This document shows, piece by piece, positions 11,711-24,505 of a DNA stretch of 64,000 nucleotides. The position numbers and the translations under genes were made by a program. The stretch spans positions 31,871,817-31,935,816 of the forward strand of contig OY482846.1 in the NCBI GenBank assembly GCA_960531495.1, read 5' to 3'. This DNA is from Zeus faber. Its lineage: Eukaryota; Chordata; Actinopteri; Zeiformes; Zeidae. Each line of letters begins with the position of its first letter. Position 1 is the stretch's first letter. Below the pieces are notes generated by a model. That model saw only the letters and a list, made by a program, of their open reading frames with translations. It was not told the DNA's origin and did no database searches.

Positions 11711-13083
11711 CCCCGGAAACTGCAGGTAGCATCGGTTGCTAGATGTCGTCATTGCGGCAGCCTAGCAACAGCTGTACCCCCCCCCCCGTCCCGCCCCATA
11801 TGACTTTGTGTCTTACACAACTGTGGACTGAGGGGAAATCGAGCCACTTCATAATAAAATGAGAAACCTCACTGCTTCCCAACCTTCCCATCTGCTAATT
11901 CAGCGTCACCCCCTTGGCTTTCGGGGCAGTTTCTCAGGTGAACACCAATCTGTCATGTGCGTGGGCTGACGACCAGCCAGAATTACTGGACAGACACGAC
12001 TCACGTTCGACTGGATATACGTGGCCCCGAACTAGTTTCCTCGGTGCGTTAGTTTAACAAGAGGCCCTCTTATCTGACTTTGGAGGGAGGCCCACTTTCC
12101 TGACATTTCCTGAAATCTTAGATAAGTAGTGACTCGAAAGTTGAGAAATCAGTTTGTGGGTTGTAATCCGATCTCTGCTGACCAAAACGGCCTTGAACGC
12201 TAGCATGCTTAGCTCAAATACAAAGCCTTGAGTGTTTCAAGCCTTGAACGTTTGCCCCATTCGACTGCATTGAAGCACAGTGAGAAGTTGCAGCAGAGTG
12301 GTACGTTTCTGAACAGTACAGGGTTCATTGTTCACTGTTGATAGCGCAACCTCACACTCTATCAACAGTTATAAGTGACGGGAACCATTGGGGTTGAAAA
12401 ACAGCAAAACTACCCTTTAACTTTAAAGCTTTAGGCCTTGTCCACATGTATACGGATTTTATTCTTTAAACGTAGTATTAAACATAGTATGTTGTTGTTT
12501 GTGTCTCCATTAAAAGTCTCTACAGCTCCAAGCAGGGAATGGCACCCATACAGTGTTGTGTATGATTATTATGAAGAAGCTCAATGCGCATGCTCCTAAT
12601 GTTCTTCTGTGGTGTTTGACACTTGCTAAGGTGAGTGTTTTAAATATTTTTTGTGTTCTTGCGTGTACCGAGAGATTTTCTAAAAGACAGTATTTTTTTT
12701 TTTAACTGAGGTCGAAATATCCATATATAGCACGAGTGGATGAAGCTTTGGTTTGTTTATTTTTCTGCCGCAGATAAATGTCACCATTGAGCCCCGTCAA
12801 AAGTCAAGTGGCATATTGATTGCACAAAGAAATTATGTATACACACACACATACAGACACACAGGCAGATAGACACTCAGACACTGCCCTGTGGAGGGGG
12901 GGGTACCCACTCCCACTCAGGTCAGGTGCGCTGCGCTGTCTGAATTCAATGTAACTGATGACTCACACATTACATAAACACGCACCGTTCACCAGATCCT
13001 CACCCAGCACCCAGTTCTCTCCAAAAAGCTCTAACCCGCCTCAGGCTTTGCAGAACTTGGAGATACAGAGCGCTGCGTTTAAC

Positions 13084-14135
13084 ATGGTGTGGTGGGGGTT
13101 GGTGTGGTTTGAGCAGCCACACCTACCTGGATCTAGGTCATTGGGTCAGAGTGACTGCATACTTGTTGCTCGTTGGTTGATCTTAAGAGCAACAAGTTAA
13201 AACCCCCATCGGTGGCGGGTTCTAGGCAAAACTGCCACCTGAGCAGGGACTCTCCGCCACAGGGAAGGGAAACAGAAGGGCCATCCGAAGACGCCCTGGC
13301 TCCAGCACCAACCCTCTCCTGACTGGCAGCAGCAGCACCTTGGGTGTCCGATGGAGGACCGGGGAAGTTGCAGGCGCAGCAACCACAACAGGTAACCCGC
13401 TGGCAGCTAGCTTCTCCGCCCAGCAGCCACCGCCAGGTCCATCCAGCAGCCCTGCAGCCAGGCTACCCCTCCAAGCAGCCCCCGCCACAGCCAAGACTGG
13501 CCACACCTCCACCAGCCAACACAGCAGCTCGAGGTCCCACGCTCCAAATAAGAGGAGGGGAGTCTGCATCGTCGCTCTGGGGGAAGGTACCGGTCGACCA
13601 TGGTGTTTAGGGGAACCAGGTCCTCTGGAAGGGGACCAGTTAGTTAGTTAGTTTTTTGGACATTACCCTGTTTTAGAGTCCGGTGTTTTTATTATTTAAG
13701 GTATAGCAACCCTGTCACAGCATCCGTATTTTAGGCGTTTTTTTCTTTCTTTTCTGTTCTTTGCTTGGTGCAGGGGCAGGGTAGGCTTGGGCCAGGTATT
13801 TTCCCTGGCCTCAGTTTGGTGTCGGGGGTATGTAGTGTGGGGTTGGTGTGGTTTGAGCAGCCACACCTGACCTGGATCTTGGTGATTGGGTCAGAGTGGC
13901 TGCATACCTGTTGCTCGTTGGTTGGTATAACGGGCAACAAGTTAGAACCCCCATCCCCACACACACTCAGGAGAGGAGCCTGTGTCATGACACGTCTATC
14001 TGCTCCTGGCTAATTCCAACTAGCCAACTCTCTACAATACACTGGTGTTTACAACCCCTGTCTTCTGTATCTTTGTGCCGGGGGGCCCTGAAAACGGCAC
14101 TTGGGTGGCGTGTGGTAGGCAAAACTGCCACACAT
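13084..14135 (+). repeat. direct-repeat pair, LTR-like
   Basis: Segment 13084-13212 and segment 13832-13960 are close copies (gtgtggtttgagcagccaca, ggtcattgggtcagagtg, tgttgctcgttggttg, aacccccatc). Each copy is followed, at different distances, by taggcaaaactgccac (13225 and 14115). The arrangement suggests a decayed LTR element or a tandem duplication. No retroviral-type protein was recognised between them, only a Pro/Ser/Ala-rich frame. Confidence 0.5.
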
Positions 14136-15420
14136 GGTGATCGTGGTAAAAGTCACGACAGATGAGGATAAACAGTCCAACTGCCGCCGAGCAGAGCGCA
14201 CTAAACTCATTAAAGGCCTTTTAATGCTCTGCACGCAGAGAGCGTTCCATCTCTCGGGCCGGCGGAGATATTCCTCTGGCCCTGTGATGCCACGCGAACA
14301 TGGATATGGAATTCAATCGTGTTCCATTCTGAAAAGCATCGTTTTCAAAGGGGGAAGCAACCGATCACGGACACCTTCAGGTATTTTCCAAACTAGACCA
14401 CATCTAGACAAACATATCAATTCCGTTTCTTGATGATAACTACATGGAAATGACTTAATGAGAGGAATGGAGGATGTGTTGAACAATAGAATCATGACAT
14501 CGTAAGCGAGGAAGCCTCAACAGTGTACTTTCTGTACTTTGTAGGCCTATAAATGTTCTGGAACCCTTTCTACTTTTATATGTGAAATTAAATATATACT
14601 GAGGATATCTGTGTATTTATATGGAGTTTGGCTGAGTTTGCCAGGCAAGCTACCTGCCTGTGTTATAGTTATTAAAGTTAGGCATAAATGATGAATACAG
14701 ACAGTCGGTTACATGCATTAGCACTTCAATAGTAGTAGTAGTGAGAAATCATTCTTAGTAGTCATTTTGCACAACAGGCATTTTTGTTTCACGTGATTTG
14801 AATTTCCAACATTTAAAATGATCTGTTGCTCCCTATTTTTTAAAAATGAAATAAGACCTTGTGATAACGCAAGCTCAGCTTGAGTACAATTCAATCAAAA
14901 ATTTAATTGATAAATCTCACCATCCATGATGAAATATGCCTTTTTGCATTTTCTTCTTTGTTTTTGAGAAAGTTCTTGTTTAACAGATCGATGAGTATGA
15001 TTCTTCAACACTGATGGAGCAGAAAGGGATGAAATATTTCCTGCAGACACTATAATAAATCCTGAGTTGTGGTTAGGATGCATCACAGCATCGTTATGGA
15101 AACAACCATCAAGGAAACAAACTCAGTCCATTTACAGCAGCAAAAATTTGTGAATGATCATAACAGCACCAATCCACATTAATATTTAACGTTTGCACAG
15201 TAAATTGGATCTTTTTACAGACTACAAGATGGATTTTTCTCTTTCCATCCTCATTATTCAGATTTAACTGTAGAGCCGGAATAAAGCACAAGGACCTGTC
15301 ACACAACCTCTACCTCAACTTATGGAAACCAGGCGAGAAAAAATGAACCAATAAGTGTGAGTTGTTATTATTATAAAATCTATCTGAAAACACAAGAGGA
15401 GGAGGATGAGAGGAGGGTAT
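14136..15420. other. intergenic, no feature recognised
   Basis: AT-rich unique-looking sequence with no exon chain, RNA gene or repeat I can support. Confidence 0.45.
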
Positions 15421-15424
15421 TTGT

Positions 15425-15708
15425 GAGAATCAATGTGTGTGTGTGTGTGTGGACGGCGTGGAATCCCTCCTATTTGTGACCCTGCGACCCCAAGCAGTAC
15501 GATGTAGTGCACGCTCGGCTGCGCCAGGACCAGCTGCTGTGCGCGGACCATAGATCAAACACTGGCGCGTGCGCACACACATACACATACACACACACAC
15601 ACACATAAATAAAAGCACACACACACACACACACAGTGATAAACACACACACACACACGCAAAACTCTTTTATATGCTGGTCACTGACGTGGACACATTA
15701 ACACATAG

Positions 15709-15742
<34 letters not shown>

Positions 15743-15830
15743 CTGGACGCATGTGCCAGGACACATAAATGTGTGTGTAATGTGTCGAAGTGAGCTCGCA
15801 CATAAGCTCCATCTCACAAATAGATACTTA

Positions 15831-15868
<38 letters not shown>

Positions 15869-16143
15869 TACCTGCACACATACATGTACAGAGACACATA
15901 AACGTGTGTAATGTGTCAATATATGCACATACATAAGCTCCTACTCACGAATAGATACTGGAGCTGCTTTCACACAAGCACTGTAAACCTGAAATTACAC
16001 ACACACACAGTCAACTCTCTCACCCTCTCTCTCTCTCTCTCTCTTACAAACACATACACACCTACAGCACCGGCACACTCAAAACAGTTTTACGTCAGTC
16101 ACTGACGCGGGTACATCAATACACACGCACACGCACGCGCGCG

Positions 16144-16188
<45 letters not shown>

Positions 16189-16539
16189 TCTTCTTCTTCA
16201 CACACACATACTAGCACAAACACACAAACAGCACAGACACATGCAGAATACTTTTTCATGCTAGTCACTGAGGTGGATACAAACACACACAAACACAAAT
16301 ACAAACACACACACTCACACACACACACACACACTCACACACACACACTCACACACACACACCCTCCCCCCGATGCCAGTGTGGATTTGGGATTTTACAG
16401 GTCGCCAGGTCTCAGGAATGCTTTGCAGCCCAGCGGGATCAGACCGTCGCAGGGATTTGGTACAATCCCCGGACAGAGCAGGTCACAAACAATACCGAGG
16501 CCGGAGCATGTGACTTGCGCAGAGCAGACACGCAGCCCT

Positions 16540-16593
<54 letters not shown>

Positions 16594-16640
16594 GCTTGAG
16601 AGAGGGACAGGACACGTAAACCTGTCTATGACCAATACAA

Positions 16641-16689
<49 letters not shown>

Positions 16690-16796
16690 TTTCTGAATAC
16701 AAACACCTTGAAGCTGCTTGTTACAGGACAGATAGTGTTACCTGCATTGACACTGTGTCCTGTAACAATCAGCTTCAAGCTAAACGTTACACACCG

Positions 16797-16827
<31 letters not shown>

Positions 16828-16830
16828 TCA
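15425..16830. repeat. CA-rich compound satellite
   Basis: At least ten CA arrays are separated by recurring non-CA modules. One module is gctggtcactgacgtggaca and its variants at 15675, 16093 and 16258. Another is caggacacataaatgtgtg and gcacataagctcc at 15755 and 15890. This is a degenerate higher-order tandem repeat carrying embedded microsatellites, not independent ones. All the His/Thr and Cys/Val open frames here are readings of it. Confidence 0.75.
16707..16779. repeat. inverted repeat (24-bp arms)
   Basis: Arms 16707-16730 and 16756-16779 pair over 24 bases with one mismatch; spacer 25 bases. Flanked on both sides by CA arrays. Confidence 0.9.
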
Positions 16831-17935
16831 GGAAATGGTCTCAAATGGTGCTGACGCAGCATTTTTCTCCTCCACACCGCCGCCTTTTCCTCCTCAGAAT
16901 CCATTTGTGTAGCCAGCCTCAGTTTCGTCTCGGCTGCTACTGCAATGTCATTGCAAAGTCAGCGGCAAAGCTGGTGATGATAAGGACGGAGACGAGGAAG
17001 CCACTCGGCCCCTCATCATCTCGCCAGCAAAACTAGCCAACCGGACCACCATGATGGAAGGTTTAAAGGTCACCTTGAGGGAGGGAACATACGGCTTTGA
17101 TCGGCGATGTTACCAGAGGCACCCAGCCTTGGCCCTGAATTGGTTGTTGCCCCCCCAGATACAAGGGTTAGTGAGTGAGCAGTGCAGGGGTTAAAGGTTA
17201 ATGGGAAGACAAGTAACGCCCGCAGTCCTCTGAATCAAGGGACTCCGGGTTTACGATTACCAAAGTCTGGGCTTCCTGTAAGTCTCTGCCCTCCATTTTA
17301 TGCAGGTGAAAGTGACGGTAGGTGGCATCAAAATGGCTTCGAACATGGAACAAACGGACTCTCAAAGGGTTACGCCATGATATCTATCTGTTGTGGTACC
17401 TGCAGGATATCAGGTGTTTCTTTCCGGTCGTGGCGGCTCTTTTCCTTACTCAGCAAGGTTCCAATGGAGAGAGTTCTGATTTTGACGTTATATGAGGGGT
17501 TGGGAATGGTCTCAATGCTTAAAATCCACCTATACAGCAAAGAGCAACATGCAGGATTTATTTAAGCTATCTTCAGAAGAAACTGTACCTTTCTGATTCA
17601 TTCGCCTTACTCCAGTGTTTTAAAAACATAAAACATAAAACATAAAACATAAAACGCAAGATGTATCGCTTAGATAACTCAGCTTTTGAGATACTGCAGG
17701 TGTATTTCACGGGAGCCAGTTGATTCCCCCTGAAGCTATGCATTGAGTCACAGTGTGACCCGATGCGTCCTTTTAAAGGAATTCATTTTAAAGTAATGGT
17801 TCGTTTAATGGAGTCTAGTACGCTACCCACCTCTGGAGACAAGTGTGCACCAACAATTTTGTTGCTGCACGTGTGAAGGTCAGGGCATGTGTGGTTGTCT
17901 CTCAAATGGTGGAATTCGATCACAACAGAATCTAA
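16831..17935. other. intergenic, no feature recognised
   Basis: Contains four ACATAAA units near 17627-17655 and nothing else I can name. Confidence 0.45.
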
Positions 17936-17937
17936 AC

Positions 17938-18120
17938 TCAGGGCAGTGGCTCAGGAGGTGGCGTGGGTTGCCTAGCAATCGGAAAATTACCGGTTTGACC
18001 CCCGGCTCTCTCCTGGTAGCATGCTGAAGTGCCCTTGAGCGAGTTGGTTAACTGCTCTCGATGGCTGCGTCCATCGCTGTACGAATCATTTTTGGAGGAA
18101 AGCTGTAAGGTAAAAGAGAG
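17938..18120 (+). mobile_element. tRNA-derived SINE
   Basis: Has an A-box-like gtggctcaggaggtggcg and a B-box-like ggtttgacccccgg 45 bases later. The usual fish SINE body follows (gtgcccttgagcgagt). Family name not assigned. Confidence 0.65.
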
Positions 18121-18291
18121 GTCCGCAGGGCAATTCATCAGTGGCATGTGAAAGAAACGCGATCCAAGCCAGCCCATGTAACAAAACATTTAATTACGAT
18201 ACCACAATCTACAGATTACCGTATCTGGCAACCCAGAAGCAAGCGCAGGCCATATGTTATCAGAGTTGAGAGCTTAAACAAGTGTTTGCGC

Positions 18292-18318
18292 CTGCCTCGA
18301 CAAAAAAAGTCGAGGCAG
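18292..18318. repeat. hairpin, 10-bp stem
   Basis: ctgcctcgac, seven A, gtcgaggcag: perfect stem with an A7 loop. Confidence 0.8.
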
Positions 18319-19250
18319 ATTGAGTTGTTTGCTGAACACATTGAATCAAATTAGGAAATATGAAGCCGCTTCATGCCACTTTCTCCACCAAGGTTGGGGA
18401 GGGGGGTCCGTTCAAGTTCCCCCGACGGTCTTGGGTAAGGAAGGAGTTATGTCATCACTCTGAGTGCACTGACCTTTAGCGGCTCTGAAAAAACGGTCAG
18501 TCGGACCAAGCTCAACCACCCTTTGAGAGCCGTACAGCCTGGTTGCTTAAAGGTTAATACCGTAGGTGCAAATTTACAATTTTAAGAGTCAAATAATACA
18601 ATTATCTTGCAAAAAGAGAAAAAAAAAAAGCAAGAAAATATTTCTCACTCATGACACCCAAAGCCAACTGCCAATTTTCCACAATTTCACACTGAGCCTC
18701 GATCCAGTACCCATGAATCGCAATTCACAAATGACACGCTAAACAATGTGCCCGGGTTTTCCCATCGTAATTCTTTGAAATGATCTTTGAGCGGTATTTG
18801 GATTAGTTCAAAGAGTCTCTGCAAGCCTCAAATTGAAGTCCCTGATCTGAGACTGGTACTAATTTGGTGGAACAAGCCCACTCCCACCCACAACCGTGGC
18901 AGCGGGGATGCATGGAACATGGAAAACAGGGAGACACTGACCTTGCAAAAAAAACAAAAAAAAGACTTTTGGTGAGTAAAGCGGCATCGTTTACTTTTAT
19001 GGAATTGTCCTTAATATTTTGTCTTTTCCTGTTTGGTCTCAGCTGGCAACATGGCTCTAAGTAGTGAATCATTGATCCCATAGGAATCCATTGGTCTTCT
19101 TATGAGCAGCCATCTCCAACAACCCTGAGAGAACACAGAGAGGAGAGAGAAGAGGAAACAGAAAAGACATTGGAGACAAAGGAGGGATGGACGGGTGGAT
19201 GAGTGGAGGAATGAGCGCCGCTGATTCCCACCAAAACATCCGGGGAGGGG
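18319..19250. other. intergenic, no feature recognised
   Basis: No supported gene or repeat. Confidence 0.45.
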
Positions 19251-19414
19251 AAAAGAAACGAACATCTCTCTCTCTCTCTCTCTCCCAGACGATGGGGATC
19301 GATGGCGCGAGCTCGCATTCTGCTCTGCTTAGCATTCACAGCGGCCGCCCAGAGAACTCGCGCTGTGACTCATCCCTATCGCACCGCAACAGTGCTTCCC
19401 AGACAGCTCTCACA

Positions 19415-19421
<7 letters not shown>

Positions 19422-19445
<24 letters not shown>

Positions 19446-19460
19446 ACAGACCCACACACA

Positions 19461-19499
<39 letters not shown>

Positions 19500-19525
19500 G
19501 CACACACACACAAACACACAGCCAC
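19422..19525. repeat. (CA)n imperfect microsatellite
   Basis: CA units broken by CAGA and CACGCG interruptions. Confidence 0.9.
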
Positions 19526-19917
19526 ACGGGGCTGAGCTGCAGCTTCCAATCCAATGTGTGTCGTGACTGCCTTTCCGCACCGTGTCCAGCGCTGCAGCCA
19601 TTGAATCAGTCGATTCTAAACTGCACCGTAGTGTGTATCACCCCAAAACTGGTATAACTAACACGATATAACTGGTATAATATGACCAGTATATTAGGTA
19701 GAGAGTTCAAGAATTCAGCGAAAACGCAAGGGGTGCAAATCCCACTGGAGTTAACGAAGCCGTCAAAGACCAAAGGACGTCGGTATGAAAACGTCCAGCC
19801 GAGGTCTTTTCCATGTGCGTGTGACTAAAATGGGTGAAAAAAAACCCCCAAAAACCTCTCGTTTGTTTTTTTTTCGGGGTACGCGAGGGATGATTTTACT
19901 CGTCCTCTGACCAGGTG

Positions 19918-19949
19918 AGCTTTGCTGAGCGTGCACGCTCAGCAAAGCT
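19918..19949. repeat. perfect 32-bp palindrome
   Basis: Left half agctttgctgagcgtg is the exact reverse complement of the right half, with no spacer. Confidence 0.95.
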
Positions 19950-20639
19950 GATTCCAGCCGCATCCAAAAATACCACCTGGCAGACACCTGAGTTCATGTG
20001 CGTCCTGTGGCGGCAAGTTGCTGTGGCATGTCGGACGCTTTCACACGGAAGCATTCATACCCAGAAGGTCGTCCGTTTTTGTTTTTTTTAGGGAGCGGAG
20101 AAAATGATGCGGCTTTTTGTTTTTTTGCAAGGGTGTCCATTAGATCTGTTACCGTGCCCGGAATATGACTATAGAAAGAATCATATAAATACCTAAACAG
20201 GTTTTTAAAGATGTTCATTTTGTGATTCATTTCCGTCTTTTGTGTTTTCTCATCGTCCAGTCATGGAGTTTATGAGACGATATGGGACGTAAGCGGGGCT
20301 CTTCGGTTACAAGGGGAAATAATGGGAATAACCTACTTTTTATATTTAGCCTCTGACTGTGGCAATTTTCCCTATTTTTTTTCTCCATTTCATTCTCCAA
20401 CACATGAGATAGAATTCCTTAATTTTCTTCCCCTGGCCGGGCTCAAAAGGTTTGCTGCCAGGCAACGCAGCCAGCGTTCTCTGTCAAGGTGACGGGAAAA
20501 TGGAGCTCCCTCCATCCCGTCCACCGTCAGAGAGTGAGGAGAGCGAGAAACAATACAATAGAGAGAGGCGACAGAGAGACAGAGAGAGAGAGACAGAGAG
20601 AGAGAGAGAGTCGGCAGTCTCCCAAACCCCAACTTAACG

Positions 20640-22000
20640 GAAACATCATGAAGGCCGAGGTCCCCGGTCGGACGCGTACCTTCAATGCGTGCTCCGTCAT
20701 GGGAACACGCAAACTGGGCCAGGGTTTGCTGTGTCCTAATTGGACAGCCCCGGCGGGAGCGGTGTTTTGGACCTCCACTCGCCGCCGATGTGCCACGCTC
20801 TTCGCATTCCTGGTGGCGAAAGGCGGACCCCCGCCACAAACAAACGGAAGCAGAATATAGATGGAGGAGCAAATACATTGAAATGGCTGTCTTATTGAGT
20901 ATCAAATATTGGGACAGCTTTTCCTCTGAAACGCATGGATACGCCCAAGGCTTGCATCAGGCGTCTCTTTACGTCGTGCTCTTCGCCGCAGTGGGCGCGG
21001 GAGGATGTAAAGCTGCCGTTGGCGGCGTGCGTCCGCTGTATGTTTTTAGGCCTTCCCAGGGTGCGTTTACGGAGCCCCACCTTTGTGAGACGCCCGCACA
21101 CCAATGTGCCTTTGAGCGTCGGTAGCAAACACCGCAAAAGGCTCCATCACTCCACGCAAGTGTAATTGCACGAGGATTACCACCGACCGTGGGAAGACTT
21201 ACACGTGTCCCCTCGAATTGCTCATTTTTCTTTGGCGCATAGACGCGTTGGCAGCGGGCGCCAGGGCGGAGGCAGCCCCAGGGGCCCCGGAGTGAGGGGG
21301 CCCGGACGAGCGCGCGTAAGAACGTGAACGGAGTGAGCGTTTCGCTTCACGTTCACGGGACTCTGCCGCCGCCTGGCGGACGAACGCCGTTATGACCTCA
21401 AAGAGGGCCGAAACACCCGGGCTACCCATCGCAACGTCCACTCTGAGTTCCAAAGGGGCGTTTACAACCAGACTCGCCGGGAACACCGCGGGCCACCTCC
21501 ACCCAAACAGGCGCGGAGAACGTTCCCCAACTGTGTCGCTCCGTGTTGACCGGAGACTCCACTTCCCATGATGCACAGCCACACGAGGGACCCGAAGGGC
21601 AACCGCGCGGGGACAAAAAAAAAGTGGGAGGAGGCGTTCGAGACGGGCCACGTCTCTGTGGGAGTAGGACTGACGCAACACCAACAAGTCGGATTCATGA
21701 CGCCGGTCATATTCGCTCCCCGCACGTCCTCAAGCCTCGATGCATCCTCCGTGGAGCAAGAGGGAGACGCTTTTGATTTTCTTCCCCTTCCCGTTGACTG
21801 ACATGGGGGTCGGCGCGAGCTTGGTGCGGCCTCTGGCGGTCATTAGCTGAGCTGCGGTTGACCCCACTTGGCTGGGATGGTGGAGCGGGGGAGGACCAGG
21901 GGGGAGCGTTCGCAAACACAGTGTCGTCCCCGGCAGAGCGCCGTAATGACACAGCTCATCTGGAGGTGGAAATGAGCGGAAGCTCTGGTCACGCCGAAAC
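20640..22000. promoter_or_regulatory. CpG-rich block
   Basis: Unlike the AT-rich flanks, this stretch is GC-rich with frequent CG dinucleotides, densest at 20940-21660. Long open frames on both strands follow from the base composition and show no family. It could be a CpG island of an unannotated start site or an enhancer; fish islands are poorly defined by base counts. Confidence 0.4.
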
Positions 22001-24049
22001 TCGATCCAATCCAAGTTAAAGGGCAGCGGAGGACTAAGGTTACCGGAGCAGACATGTGGGTCATGAGGCTGGCTGCGTGTGATGCACCCCATTCCTGGTG
22101 GATACATCAAGGAAAACCCTTATCTGCAGGGTTAGGGTTGAAGGTCAAATGGAAGAGCTGCAGATGAATTGCAAATAAATCTGCATTTGAAATGCAATTT
22201 TCACTGGTGCTTTTTTATTGATTTATTCATTAATCATTATTCATTATTGTTTGGTGTTTGGAATTCAACACGGACCCTGTTTGAGGTCGTCATCAGGCCA
22301 TCGATCAAAAAGAAAACGTTTTTGGCAAATTAAAACTTCCACGATAAGGGATGCGACTTTTTAAGAAGACATTGAAAACACAACGAGAGCACTTCAAATG
22401 CTTAAATCCTCATCATCTATTTAAAAAAAAAAACATGGGTTTTTAATAAAATGCTGCAGCTTGCATTGTTATAGCAGTGCTAACCCGCTCGCAGCAGTTC
22501 CCCATTATTGCAACTTATACATCACCCTTTTTGGTTTGCATCCTCTTCCTTCAAATGTACACAGATCTGACATAGACTTTGATGTGAATTAAATTAACAT
22601 TGCCTAAGTACTGTCTGTCCGACAATGCACAGCGAAGTGACTGTACCATTTTTAAGATGACACAATCATCATTCAAAATGACCAGCAAACCCATTTATTA
22701 TTTCACTAAAAAGGTGAAAAACGGGGGAAAATTACTGTAAAAACTACAAATTAGACATGATTTAGCTTTATATATTTCTTAAAAAGGTGAAGTAAATGTC
22801 TCCATATTTAATGGAAACATAGAAAAGGAAGGTTTTAGTCTAACTTACCTTTTTTTTTTTTTTTTTTTTTTAATGGTCAAACATCGGTAACTTATTTCGA
22901 CTATGAAGCACCTTTTGTTACATCAGTAGAGAAATAATTTAGCAACTTATCCCTTCAGTGAACAATTCTGATCACAGAGGGTTTTGTTTCCCTGCTGAAC
23001 TAAACAAAATATACATATTAAAGAAGCAAATCAAAAAATATGCTTGTTTGATGTGGTTTATTTAAATGTCCCAGCTGCGAGGCTGACGCTGAAACAGAAC
23101 ATTTGTGGGAGTTTGACAAAAAAAAAAATAATTACAATGTAAAAAGTGAAGACAACTTTTTTTTTTCCTGCAAATAAAACCAAGAGCCAACTTTTAAAAA
23201 TAACCTTAAACATTTTCTCACCAATTGAATTATTCCTGGAAAGTAGGATTCTAAACTTAAAATAGATTGGAGGACTTGGTTTCTCGAGATTACGACCGTA
23301 AAGCTAAAAAAACTGTTTTCATAATTCAAGTTTCCTCTGTTTCAGCGAAGGCTTCCAATCTGAAGTGCATGCTTCATAGTCCAACAGAAAGCTCAGGATT
23401 AAAAACAAGGTGCTTTGATATTTAGCTTTTTACAAGTGAAACGTAAGAACACAATAAAAGCAGGCTTCACTTTAAAGTCAAGATTTTTACTTTTCTCTTC
23501 CCCCCTTTAGTTTTCTTTTGGCGTCAACGATTGCACTTAAATGTTCTGTCAACAGAAGAACTGCCGGCAAAAAGAACAACACAAAGCTCTGTGCCAGTCC
23601 GACAAAAGTTAAAATTCTCAACATTTTTAACCCTCTGATTAAACCACTAAGAACGGGGCAAGGATTTTCAAATTAAAAGTGTACGAGAAATCCCTTATTG
23701 AAGTGGCGCGGGGGCCATACAAAATACTGCAGAAAATCTGGAAGCTCGATGCGGCCATTCCTTTAAGTCAACTTCAACTGAATAAATAATGATTCCCGTG
23801 AACTTATGAAAAGGTTATATGTCAATTTGCCTACGTTCCTTCCTGCTTTTATTTCTTTGTAGAACTGGCTCCTGGATAAAAAGGCTCTAGGAGCGTCGTA
23901 CCCAAACTATTACCACTAAGGAGGTAGAATAACGCCTGCACCTGGACCAGCAGGGAGAGGGAACCTATCACTGAAAGCGGCTCATCTGTCCACATGCTTT
24001 GCCCTTCTCAAGCAGACGCTTGTCCCTTCAGTACATCCAATACCGAAGC

Positions 24050-24425
24050 GTGGACACATCGCCATGGAAACCCTAAGAGTTGTGATCCTGATGCATGGTC
24101 ACCTATCTTGTTGGGGTCACAACACCATGGATACAAAGCTAGTGGGGGTCACAACATGGAAACCTAGTCGGCTGTGGTCCAGACACTATAGGGTCACCGC
24201 GCCTAGCTTTGGTCCTGACGCTATTGAAACCTACCTCGCTGGGGGTCACATCGCCATGGAAACCTAGCTAGCTGGCGGTCATGTCAAGGACACCGAACTT
24301 GTCGGGGTCATGATAACATGGAAACCTAGCTAGCTATCTAGCTGGGGTCAGGTTGCCATGAAAACCCAGCTAGCTGGGGTCCCGTTGTCATGGAAACCTA
24401 GATAGCTGGGGTCACAACACCATGG
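24050..24425. repeat. minisatellite, about 35-45-bp units
   Basis: Repeated units of the form ccatggaaacctagctagct followed by ggggtcacaacac, roughly nine to ten diverged copies. It lies in the likely tmem131 3' UTR. Confidence 0.85.
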
Positions 24426-24505
24426 CTACCAGACTTGTGCATCATACTGTTATTGAGAAACAAGATCGTATGCAGAGAACGGCTGTAGAGCACGAGGACA
24501 GACAC

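Larger units (their letters stand above)
10884..12955. other. intergenic with microsatellites
   Basis: Holds (GT)13 at 10988-11014, a C20 run at 11089-11108, (GA)25 at 11502-11552 and (CA)25 at 11660-11709. The sequence from 11820 to 12955 shows nothing recognisable. Confidence 0.6.

Noticed and set aside
15425-16830. Long His/Thr or Cys/Val open frames on both strands (also at 36213, 38677, 60118 and 63555)
   Set aside because: They are translations of CA/GT microsatellites, with no other coding signal.
18292-18318. Terminator-like hairpin
   Set aside because: Rho-independent terminators do not apply in vertebrate DNA, and the A-run is in the loop.
20390-22110. Open frames of 120-170 codons on both strands
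   Set aside because: They overlap in several frames in a CpG-rich block, lack splice context and match no family I know; base composition explains them.
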